DNA from: Steroidobacteraceae bacterium
GTDB lineage: Bacteria > Pseudomonadota > Gammaproteobacteria > Steroidobacterales > Steroidobacteraceae
DNA: 45,574 nt
Assembly (NCBI GenBank): GCA_019634915.1
Contig: JAHCAN010000022.1
Coordinates: forward strand, 1-45,574
Reading direction: 5' to 3'
Every line of letters starts with the position of its first letter. Within the stretch, counting starts at the first letter, position 1. Below are positions 1-8,306 of the stretch, piece after piece. The notes below the pieces were generated by a model, which worked only from the letters and a program-made list of their open reading frames with translations, did no database searches and was not told the origin of the DNA. The translations under genes were made by a program, and so were the position numbers.

Positions 1-1359
1 CCGCGTCTCAACCGACTCCAGCACGCCGAACAGATCGTAATCGCTGGCCCGCGTGATGCGCACCGTCCCCAGATCCCCGGGCTGCGCGGGGCCGCACTCG
101 AAATCCGTCAGGAACGTCTTGCCGTCGATCTCCTCGGCTTGCGATTGCAGCCGGCCTTCCCATAACAAATCGGTCTCCGACGACGGGCCGCCCACCAAAA
201 TCGGAAACCGCCGCCCGACCAAAGCGCGGTTGCGGCCACGCGAGATCTTGCGCTGTAGCGCCATCAAGCGCCGCATCCGATTGTAGCTGTCGCGCCTGTC
301 CACCTTGCCGTCCAGATGGTAGCTGGCGCTGATCTCGTCATCGGAATAGCGGAACACGCCGACGCGGTCAAACTGGGCGGCCTCGATGAACCGGCACAGC
401 TCGTCAAAGTCAGCCTCGGTCTCGCCCGGGAAGCCGACGATGAAGTCCGAGGTCAGCGAAAGATCCGGCCGCGCCGCGCGCAGCTTGCGCACCACCGACT
501 TGAATTCCAGCACCGTGTAGCCGCGCTTCATCGCCGCCAGCACGCGGTCCGAGCCCGACTGCACCGGCAGGTGCAGATGGTTGGCCAGCTTGGGCACGCT
601 GGCGTAGGCCTCGATCAGGCTGTCGTCGAACTCCAGCGGATGCGAGGTGGTAAAGCGGATCCGTTCGATGGCGTCGATTGCGGCGACGGCGTGGATCAGG
701 GTGGCGAGATCGATCTCCGCGCCGTCGGCCATCGGCCCGCGGTAGGCATTGACGTTCTGGCCGAGCAGCGTGACCTCGGCGACACCCTGGGCGGCGAGCT
801 GTTCGATCTCGCCGATCACGCTCGCGAACGGCCGGCTCACCTCGTCGCCGCGCGTATAGGGCACGACGCAGAAGCTGCAGTACTTGCTGCAGCCCTCCAT
901 GATCGACACGAAGGCCGTCGCGCCGTCGGCACGCGGCTCCGGCAGGTGATCGAACTTCTCGATCTCCGGGAAGCTCACGTCGACGACCGCGCGGCCGGTA
1001 CGACGCACGCTGCCGATCATGTCGGGCAGACGGTGCAGGGTCTGCGGGCCGAAGACGAGGTCGACGAACGGCGCGCGCGCGGTGATCGCCTCGCCCTCCT
1101 GGCTCGCGACGCAGCCGGCCACGCCGATCAGCACCCCGGGCCGCTGCTGCTTCAGCTGCCGCCATTCGCCGAGCAGCGAATACACCTTGTCCTCGGCCTT
1201 CTCGCGCACCGAGCAGGTGTTCATCAGCAGCAGGTCGGCCTGCCCGGGGTCATCCGTCGCGACCATGCCGGCCGATGCGCGCAGGATGTCCGCCATCCTG
1301 GCCGAGTCGTACTCGTTCATCTGGCAGCCGAAGGTCTTGAGGAAATAGCGGCCGGGCAT
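1..1359 (-). CDS. miaB: MiaB, tRNA-2-methylthio-N6-dimethylallyladenosine synthase (C-terminal end cut by window)
   Basis: Radical-SAM methylthiotransferase that adds the methylthio group to i6A37 of tRNAs reading UNN codons. The frame is open from the ATG at 1359 to the left edge (453 codons), so the very C-terminus is missing. Seen: the UPF0004 N-terminal domain (start MPGRYFLKTFGCQMNEYDS, then MNTCSVREKA) with its cluster cysteines, the radical-SAM triad in GCSKYCSFCVVPYTRG, HLHLPVQSGSDRVL, and the start of a C-terminal TRAM domain. Family members are about 440-475 aa, so little is lost. It lies alone on the minus strand next to an accessory island. A CTGT-N8-ACAG palindrome sits 90 bp upstream. 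Identification is firm; regulation is open. Confidence 0.96.
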   Translation of the reverse strand, partial: MPGRYFLKTFGCQMNEYDSARMADILRASAGMVATDDPGQADLLLMNTCSVREKAEDKVYSLLGEWRQLKQQRPGVLIGVAGCVASQEGEAITARAPFVDLVFGPQTLHRLPDMIGSVRRTGRAVVDVSFPEIEKFDHLPEPRADGATAFVSIMEGCSKYCSFCVVPYTRGDEVSRPFASVIGEIEQLAAQGVAEVTLLGQNVNAYRGPMADGAEIDLATLIHAVAAIDAIERIRFTTSHPLEFDDSLIEAYASVPKLANHLHLPVQSGSDRVLAAMKRGYTVLEFKSVVRKLRAARPDLSLTSDFIVGFPGETEADFDELCRFIEAAQFDRVGVFRYSDDEISASYHLDGKVDRRDSYNRMRRLMALQRKISRGRNRALVGRRFPILVGGPSSETDLLWEGRLQSQAEEIDGKTFLTDFECGPAQPGDLGTVRITRASDYDLFGVLESVETR

Positions 1360-1412
1360 GGGGGGCGAAGCGTTCAAACCGTGTAGTTTAGCCAATTCGG
1401 GCGGCAGCCAGC

Positions 1413-1426
1413 CCGGAGCGCTCCGG
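1413..1426. repeat. 14-bp perfect palindrome in the miaB upstream region
   Basis: CCGGAGCGCTCCGG is fully self-complementary and lies between the miaB start and the SOS-like box. It could be an operator or the stem of a small hairpin in a miaB leader. No T-tract follows on either strand, so a terminator role is unlikely. Confidence 0.35.
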
Positions 1427-1449
1427 ATGGCCGGAATCAGCCTCGATGG

Positions 1450-1465
1450 CTGTGTATATTTACAG
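1450..1465. promoter_or_regulatory. Candidate LexA (SOS) box
   Basis: CTGTGTATATTTACAG fits CTGT-N8-ACAG exactly, with an AT-rich core, as in the gammaproteobacterial LexA operator. It stands out in a very GC-rich context. It lies 90 bp upstream of miaB (minus strand) and about 100 bp from the end of the restriction-modification gene. No plus-strand gene follows it. It may regulate miaB, or may be the stranded operator of an SOS gene lost when the island arrived. No comparable box was seen before uvrA or ssb. Confidence 0.55.
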
Positions 1466-1567
1466 CTTTCCCTCTCGGGTGAACCTCCAGGAGCCTGGAC
1501 CTGGACCAAAGCTGGCACGATCGCAGCGATCGCGGGCACTGCAAATCCGGGTTGATCCGGCAGGAAA

Positions 1568-4330
1568 TCAGCTTTTCTTGCGGGCGCGCCGGGCTTTGGG
1601 CTTCGCGGCCGCCGCCGCCAGCGGCGCGGTCAGCGCCTGATAGCGCTCGAACAGGAAGGCGACGCGCTCGGCCTCGGTCCTGAAGTCCTTGCGGCCGTAA
1701 GCGGCGTCGACGGCGCGGTCGAGTTTCTGGTGCGCCTTCAGCAGGTCGGGCGGCATGGTCAGCGGATCGTAGAGGTCGGCGAGCGTGGCGCCGGAATGGG
1801 CGGCTCGGGTGTCGAGTACGGCCTGTGCGGCGGCGGAAATCGCTTTGCCCTGCGCGCCAGTTGGCTCAGGCCATGGGAAGTTGTTGTAGACGATGCCGGC
1901 GGAATAGCGATATCGACTTTCGAGTCGGCCGCATACGGCGCGCATCCACGCGTTGTGCATGAGCGATTGCAGGCAGCCGAAGTGATACTGCGACGCGTCC
2001 GGCGTAGCGAACACCAGATCGCTCACCATCGTTTCCGGAGACATGAACCCGATGGGTACGTAGGTCCGGCGTTCGGAAGACACCTTCGGAATCAGCAGGA
2101 ACATGCTCTCTGGCATGAATTCCACATGGAACCTTGTCGGCGCTTCGGCCAGCTTGCGTGTCGGCGCACTCTTGCTGGCCGCCCGGAACGCACGCACCCG
2201 CTCCACGCGCTCCAATGCCAGCGGCATTGCGCGCAAGACCGGGGGCGGGCAATCACCCAACCACAGGCACCAGCGCTGGTAACCATTCAGGAACTCGTCG
2301 GCCCCGAGCCAGCGCCGGAAGAACGGGGCCGCCTGCGGCTCCTTCCCAAGGAATTCCGCCTTCTCCTCGTCCGTAAACAGGTAGTTGCCGCCGTCGATAG
2401 GCTTGTTGCCGATGCCGATCTCCGGCGCCTTGCAAATCGGTGCGGAGCGGTTGGCCAGCACCACATCAGGCGCATCAACGAGATAGGGATTGATGTTCCG
2501 CACCGGAATCTCCTGCGGCTCGCCGCGGATATCCTCGTAGTCGAAGATCACCCGCCTCGCCGGCTCCTTCAGCCCAAAGCCGACGATCACGCAATGCACG
2601 GCGGCCTTCCCGCTCGCTTCGCTACTCCACTGGAAGGTGCGGTGCGCGAAGGCGATCGCGACGCCACGCGCGAACAGGTCCGGCCACAGCACACCGACCT
2701 GCTCTCCCTGGGTAATGGAATTGGTGGACACGAAGGCAACTGCAACATCCGTGGCCTGGATGTACTCCGCGGCCTTGCGGTACCAGCAGCACACGTAATC
2801 AAGCAGGCCGGAGTTTTTCGTGCCCGCGAATACCTGAGCCACGTCGGCGCGCTGCCCGTCGCTCTGGAACTTCGCGCCAATGAACGGCGGATTGCCCACG
2901 ATGTAGCTCAACTGCTCTACTGGCACCACCTCCTGCCAGTCGATCTGCAGCGCATTCTCATGCACGATGTTCGGTGCCTTCTTCAGCGGCAACCGCACGA
3001 AGTACGCGCCGAACTCCTCCGACACCACCTGGTTCATCTGGTGGTCGGTCAGCCACAGCGCCACCTGCGCGATCTGCGCCGGGAACTCCTCGATCTCGAT
3101 GCCATAGAACTGGTCCACGTCCACGCGCACCAGCCCGGCGATATCGAGGCTGCGCGATGATTCGCCGGCCTTCAGCAGCCGGCGCAGCACTTCCAGCTCC
3201 AGCCGCCGCAGCTCGCGGTAGGCGATGACGAGAAAGTTGCCGCAGCCGCAGGCCGGATCGAGGACGCGCAATCCGGCCAGCTTCCTCTGGAACGCGGCGA
3301 GCTTCTTCGCGTTGCTGCCCGCGGCGGCCAGCTCGGCCGCCAGCGCATCGAGGAACAGCGGCCGGAGCGCCTTCAGGATGTTCGCCTCGCGCGTGTAATG
3401 CGCGCCAAGGTTGCGCCGCGCCTCCTTGTCCATGATGGACTGGAACAGCGAGCCGAAGATGGCCGGGGAGATGCGGCTCCAGTCGAGGCCGGCGGCATCG
3501 AGCAGCGTCTCGCGCATGGCACGGTCGAAGGCCGGGATGGGCAGCGTCTCCTCGAACAGCCGGCCGTTCACGTAGGTGAAGCCGGCCAGCAGCTCATCGA
3601 GGCTCTTCTGGCGCCGGTCGGCCGGCGTGTTCAGCACCTGGAACAGCAGCGACAGGTGCTGGCCCAGGTCGACGCCGTCTTCGGCGGTGCGGGTGTCGAG
3701 GTAGTCCTTGAACTGGTTGCGGCGCTCGAAGATGCCGGTGTCGTCGGCGAACAGGCAGAACAGCAGCCGCACCAGCAGCACTTCGAGCGCGTGGCCCTCG
3801 TAGCCGCTGGCCTTGAGCTGGTCGTGCAGCCTGCCCAGCTGCTCGGCCGCCTTGATGCTGGCGGCCTCCTCTACCACGGCGGTGTTGTGCGTCTGGTAGC
3901 CGGCGACGAAGCCGAACAGGCCGATGTGCTTGTGCAGATCGGCCAGCGGGAACTCGGTTTCGGTTCCCTCGTCGAGGTTGTACAGGCGGAAGCGGGCGAA
4001 GTCGGACACCAGAACATACTTCGGCAGGTCACGATCCTTCAGACCATAGAAGTAGTCGGTGGCCTGCTGGAAGGCGCGATTCAGGTCTTTTCCGCGCGAT
4101 TTGTGCTCGACAATGAGCACGCCCTTCCACAGCAGGTCGATGAAGCCGCCGCTGCCGTCGGACTTCTTCACCGGCTCCTCGAACGAGGCGATGCGGCGGC
4201 GCGAGACGCCGAAGATCTGGAAGAACGCATCCCAGAAGCTCTTGGCCTCGGCGTCTTCGGATGAGTCTTTCGCCCACTCCCGGGAGAAGGCCAGGGCGTT
4301 GCTTCTTATTTCAGTCCAGCTCAGGGCCAC
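1568..4330 (-). CDS. MmeI-like single-chain (type IIL/IIG) restriction-modification enzyme
   Basis: A 920-aa protein expected to cut DNA at a distance from its site and to methylate adenine in one strand of it. The N-terminal nuclease has D65-X9-E75-x-K77 (in IDLLWKGVLIVEHK), the MmeI spacing. A helical spacer follows, then the gamma-class N6-adenine methyltransferase: motif X-like LGAHYT (308-313), SAM-binding DPACGCGNF (358-366) and catalytic NPPF (480-483). The last third should be the target-recognition and C-terminal domains, ending in a Lys/Arg tail. MmeI has 919 aa, so the gene looks complete. Start: GTG at 4330, giving the family-typical MALSW opening. No clear Shine-Dalgarno is seen. 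The hicB stop is 9 bp upstream, so translation may be coupled. The recognition sequence cannot be read from here. Confidence 0.9.
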   Translation of the reverse strand: MALSWTEIRSNALAFSREWAKDSSEDAEAKSFWDAFFQIFGVSRRRIASFEEPVKKSDGSGGFIDLLWKGVLIVEHKSRGKDLNRAFQQATDYFYGLKDRDLPKYVLVSDFARFRLYNLDEGTETEFPLADLHKHIGLFGFVAGYQTHNTAVVEEAASIKAAEQLGRLHDQLKASGYEGHALEVLLVRLLFCLFADDTGIFERRNQFKDYLDTRTAEDGVDLGQHLSLLFQVLNTPADRRQKSLDELLAGFTYVNGRLFEETLPIPAFDRAMRETLLDAAGLDWSRISPAIFGSLFQSIMDKEARRNLGAHYTREANILKALRPLFLDALAAELAAAGSNAKKLAAFQRKLAGLRVLDPACGCGNFLVIAYRELRRLELEVLRRLLKAGESSRSLDIAGLVRVDVDQFYGIEIEEFPAQIAQVALWLTDHQMNQVVSEEFGAYFVRLPLKKAPNIVHENALQIDWQEVVPVEQLSYIVGNPPFIGAKFQSDGQRADVAQVFAGTKNSGLLDYVCCWYRKAAEYIQATDVAVAFVSTNSITQGEQVGVLWPDLFARGVAIAFAHRTFQWSSEASGKAAVHCVIVGFGLKEPARRVIFDYEDIRGEPQEIPVRNINPYLVDAPDVVLANRSAPICKAPEIGIGNKPIDGGNYLFTDEEKAEFLGKEPQAAPFFRRWLGADEFLNGYQRWCLWLGDCPPPVLRAMPLALERVERVRAFRAASKSAPTRKLAEAPTRFHVEFMPESMFLLIPKVSSERRTYVPIGFMSPETMVSDLVFATPDASQYHFGCLQSLMHNAWMRAVCGRLESRYRYSAGIVYNNFPWPEPTGAQGKAISAAAQAVLDTRAAHSGATLADLYDPLTMPPDLLKAHQKLDRAVDAAYGRKDFRTEAERVAFLFERYQALTAPLAAAAAKPKARRARKKS

Positions 4331-4339
4331 GCGGCGATA

Positions 4340-4759
4340 CTACCGCGCCGGGCGCGAATTCCGGTTGCGCATCGCTTCGAGCGCCGCGCTGGTGAGAAAG
4401 CCGCTGCGCGTCTGGCCGCTGGCCCTGGCGTAGTCGTCGATCTGCTTGAGCACGCGCCCGGGAACAGTGATGTTGATCTTCTCTGCGGGGCCGAAGAAGC
4501 GTTCGATCGGCACTTCGACAATGCCCCATGCCCAGCCCTTGAAGCGACGGTCCTTCTGCCACTCGGTCATGGGTCTCGGCGCGGGCAGCTTCCCGCCGTC
4601 CTCCGCCAGGGTCTCACAGAACAGCGAAATGGCCTCGGCGGCATTCTCGAACGCCTCCTCCGCCGAATCCCCGGCGGAAAAGCACCCCGGCAGGTCAGGC
4701 ACCACCACACCGAATGCGGTTCGCGTCGTGCCCGGCTCGATGGCGATCGTGAACTTCAC
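4340..4759 (-). CDS. hicB: HicB-family antitoxin (HicB fold plus ribbon-helix-helix)
   Basis: A 139-aa antitoxin that binds and blocks HicA and usually represses its own operon. The N-terminal half has the HicB fold (VVVPDLPGCFSAGDSAEEAF, then ENAAEAISLFCETL). The C-terminal part (ITVPGRVLKQIDDYARASG, then RSGFLTSAALEAM) is a ribbon-helix-helix DNA-binding domain. The GTG start at 4759 overlaps the hicA stop by 4 bp (GTGA), the usual coupling for this pair. The mmeI-like gene starts 9 bp after the stop, so one promoter probably serves all three genes and HicB may set restriction-modification expression. The operon link is inference; the family call is firm. Confidence 0.92.
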   Translation of the reverse strand: MKFTIAIEPGTTRTAFGVVVPDLPGCFSAGDSAEEAFENAAEAISLFCETLAEDGGKLPAPRPMTEWQKDRRFKGWAWGIVEVPIERFFGPAEKINITVPGRVLKQIDDYARASGQTRSGFLTSAALEAMRNRNSRPAR

Positions 4760-4938
4760 TTCAATCCAGCCTGTTTCCTGATCTTCAGTACAAGCCCCTT
4801 GCCCAGATCCTTGCGAGGGTGGGGAACCGTGATGTGCCCCTGCCTGACGGGGTGGCGAAAAATATGGTGGCTGCCGGCAACCCGCCGCAATACCCAGCCT
4901 GCCTGCTCCAGCTCCCTGATCAGCTCGGCGCTCGACAT
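4756..4938 (-). CDS. hicA: HicA-family mRNA interferase toxin
   Basis: A 60-aa dsRBD-like toxin that cleaves mRNA when free of HicB. All family marks are present: SAELIRELEQAGWVLRRVAG, the catalytic histidine in GSHHIFRHP, and ITVPHPRKDLGKG before the final helix. Full length, no disruption. It is the first gene of a likely hicA-hicB-mmeI operon. A short palindrome lies just upstream of its ATG. Confidence 0.93.
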   Translation of the reverse strand: MSSAELIRELEQAGWVLRRVAGSHHIFRHPVRQGHITVPHPRKDLGKGLVLKIRKQAGLK

Positions 4939-4947
4939 TGGTAGAGA

Positions 4948-4959
4948 TAGTACCTACTA
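4948..4959. promoter_or_regulatory. Candidate HicB operator
   Basis: TAGTACCTACTA is a perfect inverted repeat (two 5-bp arms, 2-bp centre) ending 9 bp before the hicA ATG, in an AT-richer patch. Ribbon-helix-helix HicB proteins bind short palindromes at their own promoter, so this is the natural operator candidate. Position and symmetry are the only evidence. Confidence 0.4.
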
Positions 4960-5456
4960 AGGTGGTTATGGTCCACACCAGTTTGATGAATCCTATCGCC
5001 CCCACCGGACCACCCGGGTACAACAAACTGCCGTATTCGCACAGATTCACGCGCCTGCAACCATCAGGGCTACGCGATGCGAATTCGTGCTTCGCCAATG
5101 ACTGATGTTCACGCGCGCGCTTGCGGCTACGGAGAGGTAGCGGTGAGCACGGATCTGGCGGCGAACCAGCGTGCGGCCGGGGTGCGGATCACGGATCCGA
5201 CCGCTTCCAGACCGTCGCCCTGCAGCGGTACGGGAGGCGGATGACGACCCGGCCCCGGGGCGACAGCGGCGAGCTCGGCGCCCAGGTAGCCCATGAGGCC
5301 CTGCCGGGCGAAGCTGTCGCGCTCGCGCGCCACGATGGCCTGATCGGCTTCGCCTGTTCGTGTCGGATGCCCGGCATGGACGTGTGCGCAATGTCGTCGC
5401 TCGCGACCTGGCCGCGTTCCAGTCGCTTTACGACGCGCAGCTGAGAGCAGTGCTCG
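4960..5456. other. Stretch without an intact gene between hicA and ssb
   Basis: No intact coding region is convincing here. The part next to hicA (about 4960-5100) should hold the toxin-antitoxin promoter, but no clear -35/-10 pair was identified. About 5127-5333 holds the broken thioesterase listed separately. 5334-5456, just downstream of ssb, shows no recognisable protein and no clear terminator. Confidence 0.5.
5127..5333 (-). pseudogene. Remnant of a PaaI-like hotdog-fold thioesterase
   Basis: On the minus strand, from a GTG at 5333, the translation begins with RDSFARQGLMGYLGAELAAV. This resembles the opening of PaaI/YbgC-type thioesterases (typically SFARQGLM...LGA). After VAPG the reading must jump one frame to give RVVIRLPYR, the usual first strand. 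The catalytic middle (the QQHG/HAG region) is absent. A third frame then gives GRTLVRRQIRAHRY, like the family's late strand. So there is at least one frameshift and an internal deletion. Decayed remains continue weakly towards 5047. It lies at the ssb edge of the hicAB-mmeI island, consistent with insertion damage. Its functional past is inferred from short motifs only. Confidence 0.5.
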
Positions 5457-5930
5457 CTAGAACGGGATATCGTCGTCGAAATCGTCTTTCTCGGTCGAGC
5501 TGGACGGAGCCTGCGAATACTCGTCGCCACCGCGCCCGCGCCCGCCGCCCTGGCCGCCGCCCGCGTAGCTGCCGCCTGCGGCCGCCCCGCCACCGCGCCC
5601 GCCGAGCATCTGCATTTCGTTGGCGATGATCTCGGTGGTGTAGCGGTCGTTGCCCTGCTTATCCTGCCACTTGCGGGTGCGCAGCGCGCCCTCGATGTAG
5701 ACCTGCGAGCCCTTCTTCAGGTACTCGCCCGCGATCTCGGCGAGCCGCCCGAACATGGCGACGCTGTGCCATTCGGTGCGCTCTTTCATTTCACCGCTCT
5801 GCTTGTCCTTCCAGCTCTCGCTGGTCGCGACGCGGATATTGGTGACCGAGCTGCCCGAGGGCATGGCCCGGGTTTCCGGGTCCTGGCCCAGATTGCCGAT
5901 CAGGATGACTTTGTTGATGCCGCGTGCCAT
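5457..5930 (-). CDS. ssb: Single-stranded DNA-binding protein SSB
   Basis: A 157-aa SSB that coats ssDNA in replication, recombination and repair. Seen: the OB-fold ([59 protein letters not shown]), a Gly-rich flexible linker and the acidic tip DDFDDDIPF that recruits partner proteins. The length is normal for proteobacteria. The ATG at 5930 has AAAGG about 8 nt upstream. No LexA box was seen in its upstream region, unlike E. coli ssb. Confidence 0.97.
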   Translation of the reverse strand: MARGINKVILIGNLGQDPETRAMPSGSSVTNIRVATSESWKDKQSGEMKERTEWHSVAMFGRLAEIAGEYLKKGSQVYIEGALRTRKWQDKQGNDRYTTEIIANEMQMLGGRGGGAAAGGSYAGGGQGGGRGRGGDEYSQAPSSSTEKDDFDDDIPF

Positions 5931-6031
5931 GAGGATACCTTTCGTGCGTACGGCCAAGTATGCGGGACGGTGGCCGCCGCGTTGAGTTGCAAAACCGCCG
6001 GGATCACCCGGATTCTTGCATGTCGCGGCGA

Positions 6032-6415
6032 TCAGGGCCAGACGGTCGGCGGATTCGGGAAACGGCCGTCCTTGCGCAGCGGGATCACGCAGAAGCGCTG
6101 CCCGGTCGGCGCCTCGAGGATCCACCAGTCGCGCACCATTTGCACGCGCCGCGCGCCGAGGTTCTCGAGCCGGCGCACCTCGGCCTCGACGTCGTCCGAG
6201 ATGATGTCGAGGTGCAGGCGGCTTTCGTGCCCGACCCGCTGCACTTCGATGTGCAGGCCGTCCTCCTTCGTCTCGAGCGGCACGTAGCCGGCATCCTCCT
6301 CGGCCGCCGAGGAACGCAGGCCCCGCCCGAGCGCGGCGCCCCAGAACGCGGCCGCCGCCTGCAGGTCGTCGACCCGGCAATCGATGATGAACCCGGCGAG
6401 AGCGCTGCGGTGCAT
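6032..6415 (-). CDS. VOC (glyoxalase/bleomycin-resistance fold) family protein
   Basis: A 127-aa single VOC-domain protein. The repeats typical of the fold are visible: [20 protein letters not shown] at the N-terminus, HIEVQRV, the potential metal-ligand strand LHLDI, a helix [16 protein letters not shown], and [16 protein letters not shown] at the C-terminus. The substrate cannot be told; small VOC proteins of this type are mostly uncharacterised. It is divergent from the DsbA-NhaA gene with 43 bp between starts. A good -10 (TAGAAT) lies 6 nt before its ATG, so its mRNA may be leaderless. Confidence 0.8.
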   Translation of the reverse strand: MHRSALAGFIIDCRVDDLQAAAAFWGAALGRGLRSSAAEEDAGYVPLETKEDGLHIEVQRVGHESRLHLDIISDDVEAEVRRLENLGARRVQMVRDWWILEAPTGQRFCVIPLRKDGRFPNPPTVWP

Positions 6416-6421
6416 GGCGGG

Positions 6422-6427
6422 ATTCTA
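6422..6427 (-). promoter_or_regulatory. -10-like TAGAAT directly before the VOC gene
   Basis: On the minus strand TAGAAT is followed by 6 nt and then the ATG, and there is no Shine-Dalgarno. Transcription would start at or next to the start codon. The -35 region is weak. Confidence 0.4.
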
Positions 6428-6458
6428 TCCCGCCCGCCCGTTCGTGCAGAATGCCCGC

Positions 6459-8306
6459 ATGTCGCAGGACCTGCCGGGCCACCGCCTCGACCGACCCGTC
6501 GGCCCCGACGACCACCGCCTCGGCGACGACCGCGCGCCGATCACGCTGGTCGAGTACGGCAGCTACGCCTGCCCGCACTGCCGCACCGCCAACGAGCGCA
6601 TCGCCGAAGTGCGCGGCCGGCTCGGCGAGCGGCTGCGTTACGTGTTCCGCCAGCGGCCGCTGACCGACAACGCGCTCGCGCGCCGCGCGGCCGACGTCGT
6701 CGAGCGCGCGCGCACGCCCGAGGAATTCTGGCGGGCGCACATGCTGCTGATGGCGCGCTCGGACGTGCTGACCGAGGACGACGTCGCGGTCGTGGCGCGC
6801 GAGCTCGCGCAGGGGGCCGGATCCGCCGACGAGGCCGACGACGACGCGCGACGCGCACAGGCCCGGGTCGACCGCGACATCGCGAGCGCCGCGGCGAGCG
6901 GTGTCCAGTACACGCCCACCTTCTTCATCAACGGCCGCCGCTACGATGGCCCCTGGGACGAGAGCTCCTTCCTCGATGCGATGCTCGGTACGCTCGGTCA
7001 TCGCGTGCGCACGGCGGCGCTCGAGTTCGCGAGCTGGGCGCCCTCGACCGGCCTGCTGCTGCTGCTCGCGACGCTGCTCGCGCTCGTGCTGTCGAACAGC
7101 GCGGCCGGCCCTGCCTTCGCGGCGTTCTGGGAGACGCCGTTCACGCTGTCGCTCGGCGAGGCGCAGTTCGGCCTCACGGTGCGCGAGTGGATCAACGATT
7201 CGCTGCTCGCGGTGTTCTTCCTGGTCGTCGGCCTCGAGATCAAGCGCGAGTTCACGGTCGGCCATCTGACCGGCCGCCGCGCCGCCGGGCTGCCGATCGC
7301 GGCGGCGATCGGCGGCATGGTCGTGCCGGCGCTGATCTACTCGCTGCTGATTCCGGCCGGCCCGTGGGCGCATGGCTGGGGCGTGCCGATGGCGACCGAC
7401 ACCGCGTTCGCGGTCGCGTTGATCGCGATGCTGGGCCCGCGCGTGCCGATCGAGCTGCGCATCTTCCTGACCGCCGCCGCGATCGTCGACGACCTCGGCG
7501 CGATCGCGGTCGTCGCGCTGTTCTATGCCGGCGAGATTCACGTCGGCTCGCTGCTCGCCGCCGCGGCGCTCACGGGCCTGCTCGCGCTGATGAACCGCTG
7601 GGGCATCTATCGCGTGCTGCCCTATGCGCTCGTCGGCGTCGCACTGTGGGTCTGCGTGCACGACGCCGGGCTGCACGCGACGCTCGCCGGCGTGCTGCTC
7701 GCGATGTTCACGCCGACGCGACCGCCGCCGGATCTGCGCGCGCTGACCCTGCAGGCCGACAGCATCATCCTCGCCGAGGCGCGGCGTGGTGACGAGGTGC
7801 TGCGCCATGGCCCGTCGGCGGGCGCGATGCAGACGCTCGATGCGATCCACGACCGCCTCGAATCGCCCGCCGATCGCCTGCTGCGCCACGTCGAGCCGTG
7901 GTCGAGCTATGTCGTGCTGCCGCTGTTCGCGCTCGCAAACGCCGGCGTCGCCTTCAGCGGCTCGCTCTCCGGCGAGCAGGCGCGGCTGATGCTCGCGATC
8001 GGCGCCGGCCTCGTCGTCGGCAAGCCGCTCGGACTCGTGCTCGCCTCCTGGCTCGCGGTCGCGAGTGGTCTCGCCGTGAAGCCGGCCGCCTACAGCTGGC
8101 CGCAGCTGTGCGGCGCCGGCAGCCTCGCGGGCATCGGTTTCACGATGTCGCTGTTCATCGCCGGCCAGGCCTTCCCGGCGGAGGCCGATTTCGCGGTGGC
8201 GAAGATCGCCGTGTTCGCGGCATCCGTGCTGTCCGCGATGCTCGGCGCCGTCGTGCTGTGGCGGGTGGGCCGCGCGGCCGCGTCGCCGGCCGGCGCTCAG
8301 GCCTGA
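6459..8306 (+). CDS. nhaA: Na+/H+ antiporter NhaA with N-terminal DsbA/thioredoxin-like domain
   Basis: A 615-aa fusion. Residues about 1-185 form a DsbA-like thioredoxin domain: active site C38-P-H-C41 in [16 protein letters not shown] and cis-proline loop [16 protein letters not shown]. No signal peptide is seen, so this part should be cytoplasmic. Residues about 187-610 are a full NhaA antiporter with about 11-12 membrane helices, including [17 protein letters not shown] (D314) and [16 protein letters not shown] (D344, D345, the ion-binding aspartates). NhaA swaps protons for Na+ across the inner membrane. The ATG at 6459 was chosen because earlier in-frame ATGs run into the divergent VOC gene. 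Its end overlaps the DUF924 gene tail by 10 bp. Fusions of this type are known elsewhere; the role of the redox domain is unknown. Confidence 0.92.
   Translation: MSQDLPGHRLDRPVGPDDHRLGDDRAPITLVEYGSYACPHCRTANERIAEVRGRLGERLRYVFRQRPLTDNALARRAADVVERARTPEEFWRAHMLLMARSDVLTEDDVAVVARELAQGAGSADEADDDARRAQARVDRDIASAAASGVQYTPTFFINGRRYDGPWDESSFLDAMLGTLGHRVRTAALEFASWAPSTGLLLLLATLLALVLSNSAAGPAFAAFWETPFTLSLGEAQFGLTVREWINDSLLAVFFLVVGLEIKREFTVGHLTGRRAAGLPIAAAIGGMVVPALIYSLLIPAGPWAHGWGVPMATDTAFAVALIAMLGPRVPIELRIFLTAAAIVDDLGAIAVVALFYAGEIHVGSLLAAAALTGLLALMNRWGIYRVLPYALVGVALWVCVHDAGLHATLAGVLLAMFTPTRPPPDLRALTLQADSIILAEARRGDEVLRHGPSAGAMQTLDAIHDRLESPADRLLRHVEPWSSYVVLPLFALANAGVAFSGSLSGEQARLMLAIGAGLVVGKPLGLVLASWLAVASGLAVKPAAYSWPQLCGAGSLAGIGFTMSLFIAGQAFPAEADFAVAKIAVFAASVLSAMLGAVVLWRVGRAAASPAGAQA

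Noticed and set aside
1446-1640. Short plus-strand reading frame whose start overlaps the SOS box
   Set aside because: 64 codons of low-complexity protein running into the antisense of the restriction gene end; no family and no Shine-Dalgarno.
1360-5456. Direct repeats or attachment sites bounding the hicAB-mmeI island
   Set aside because: No matching flanking repeats and no integrase or tRNA gene were seen.
5457-7889. Very long minus-strand frame through ssb and antisense to nhaA
   Set aside because: Only the ssb end is real; the rest is Arg/His-rich translation typical of antisense frames in GC-rich DNA.
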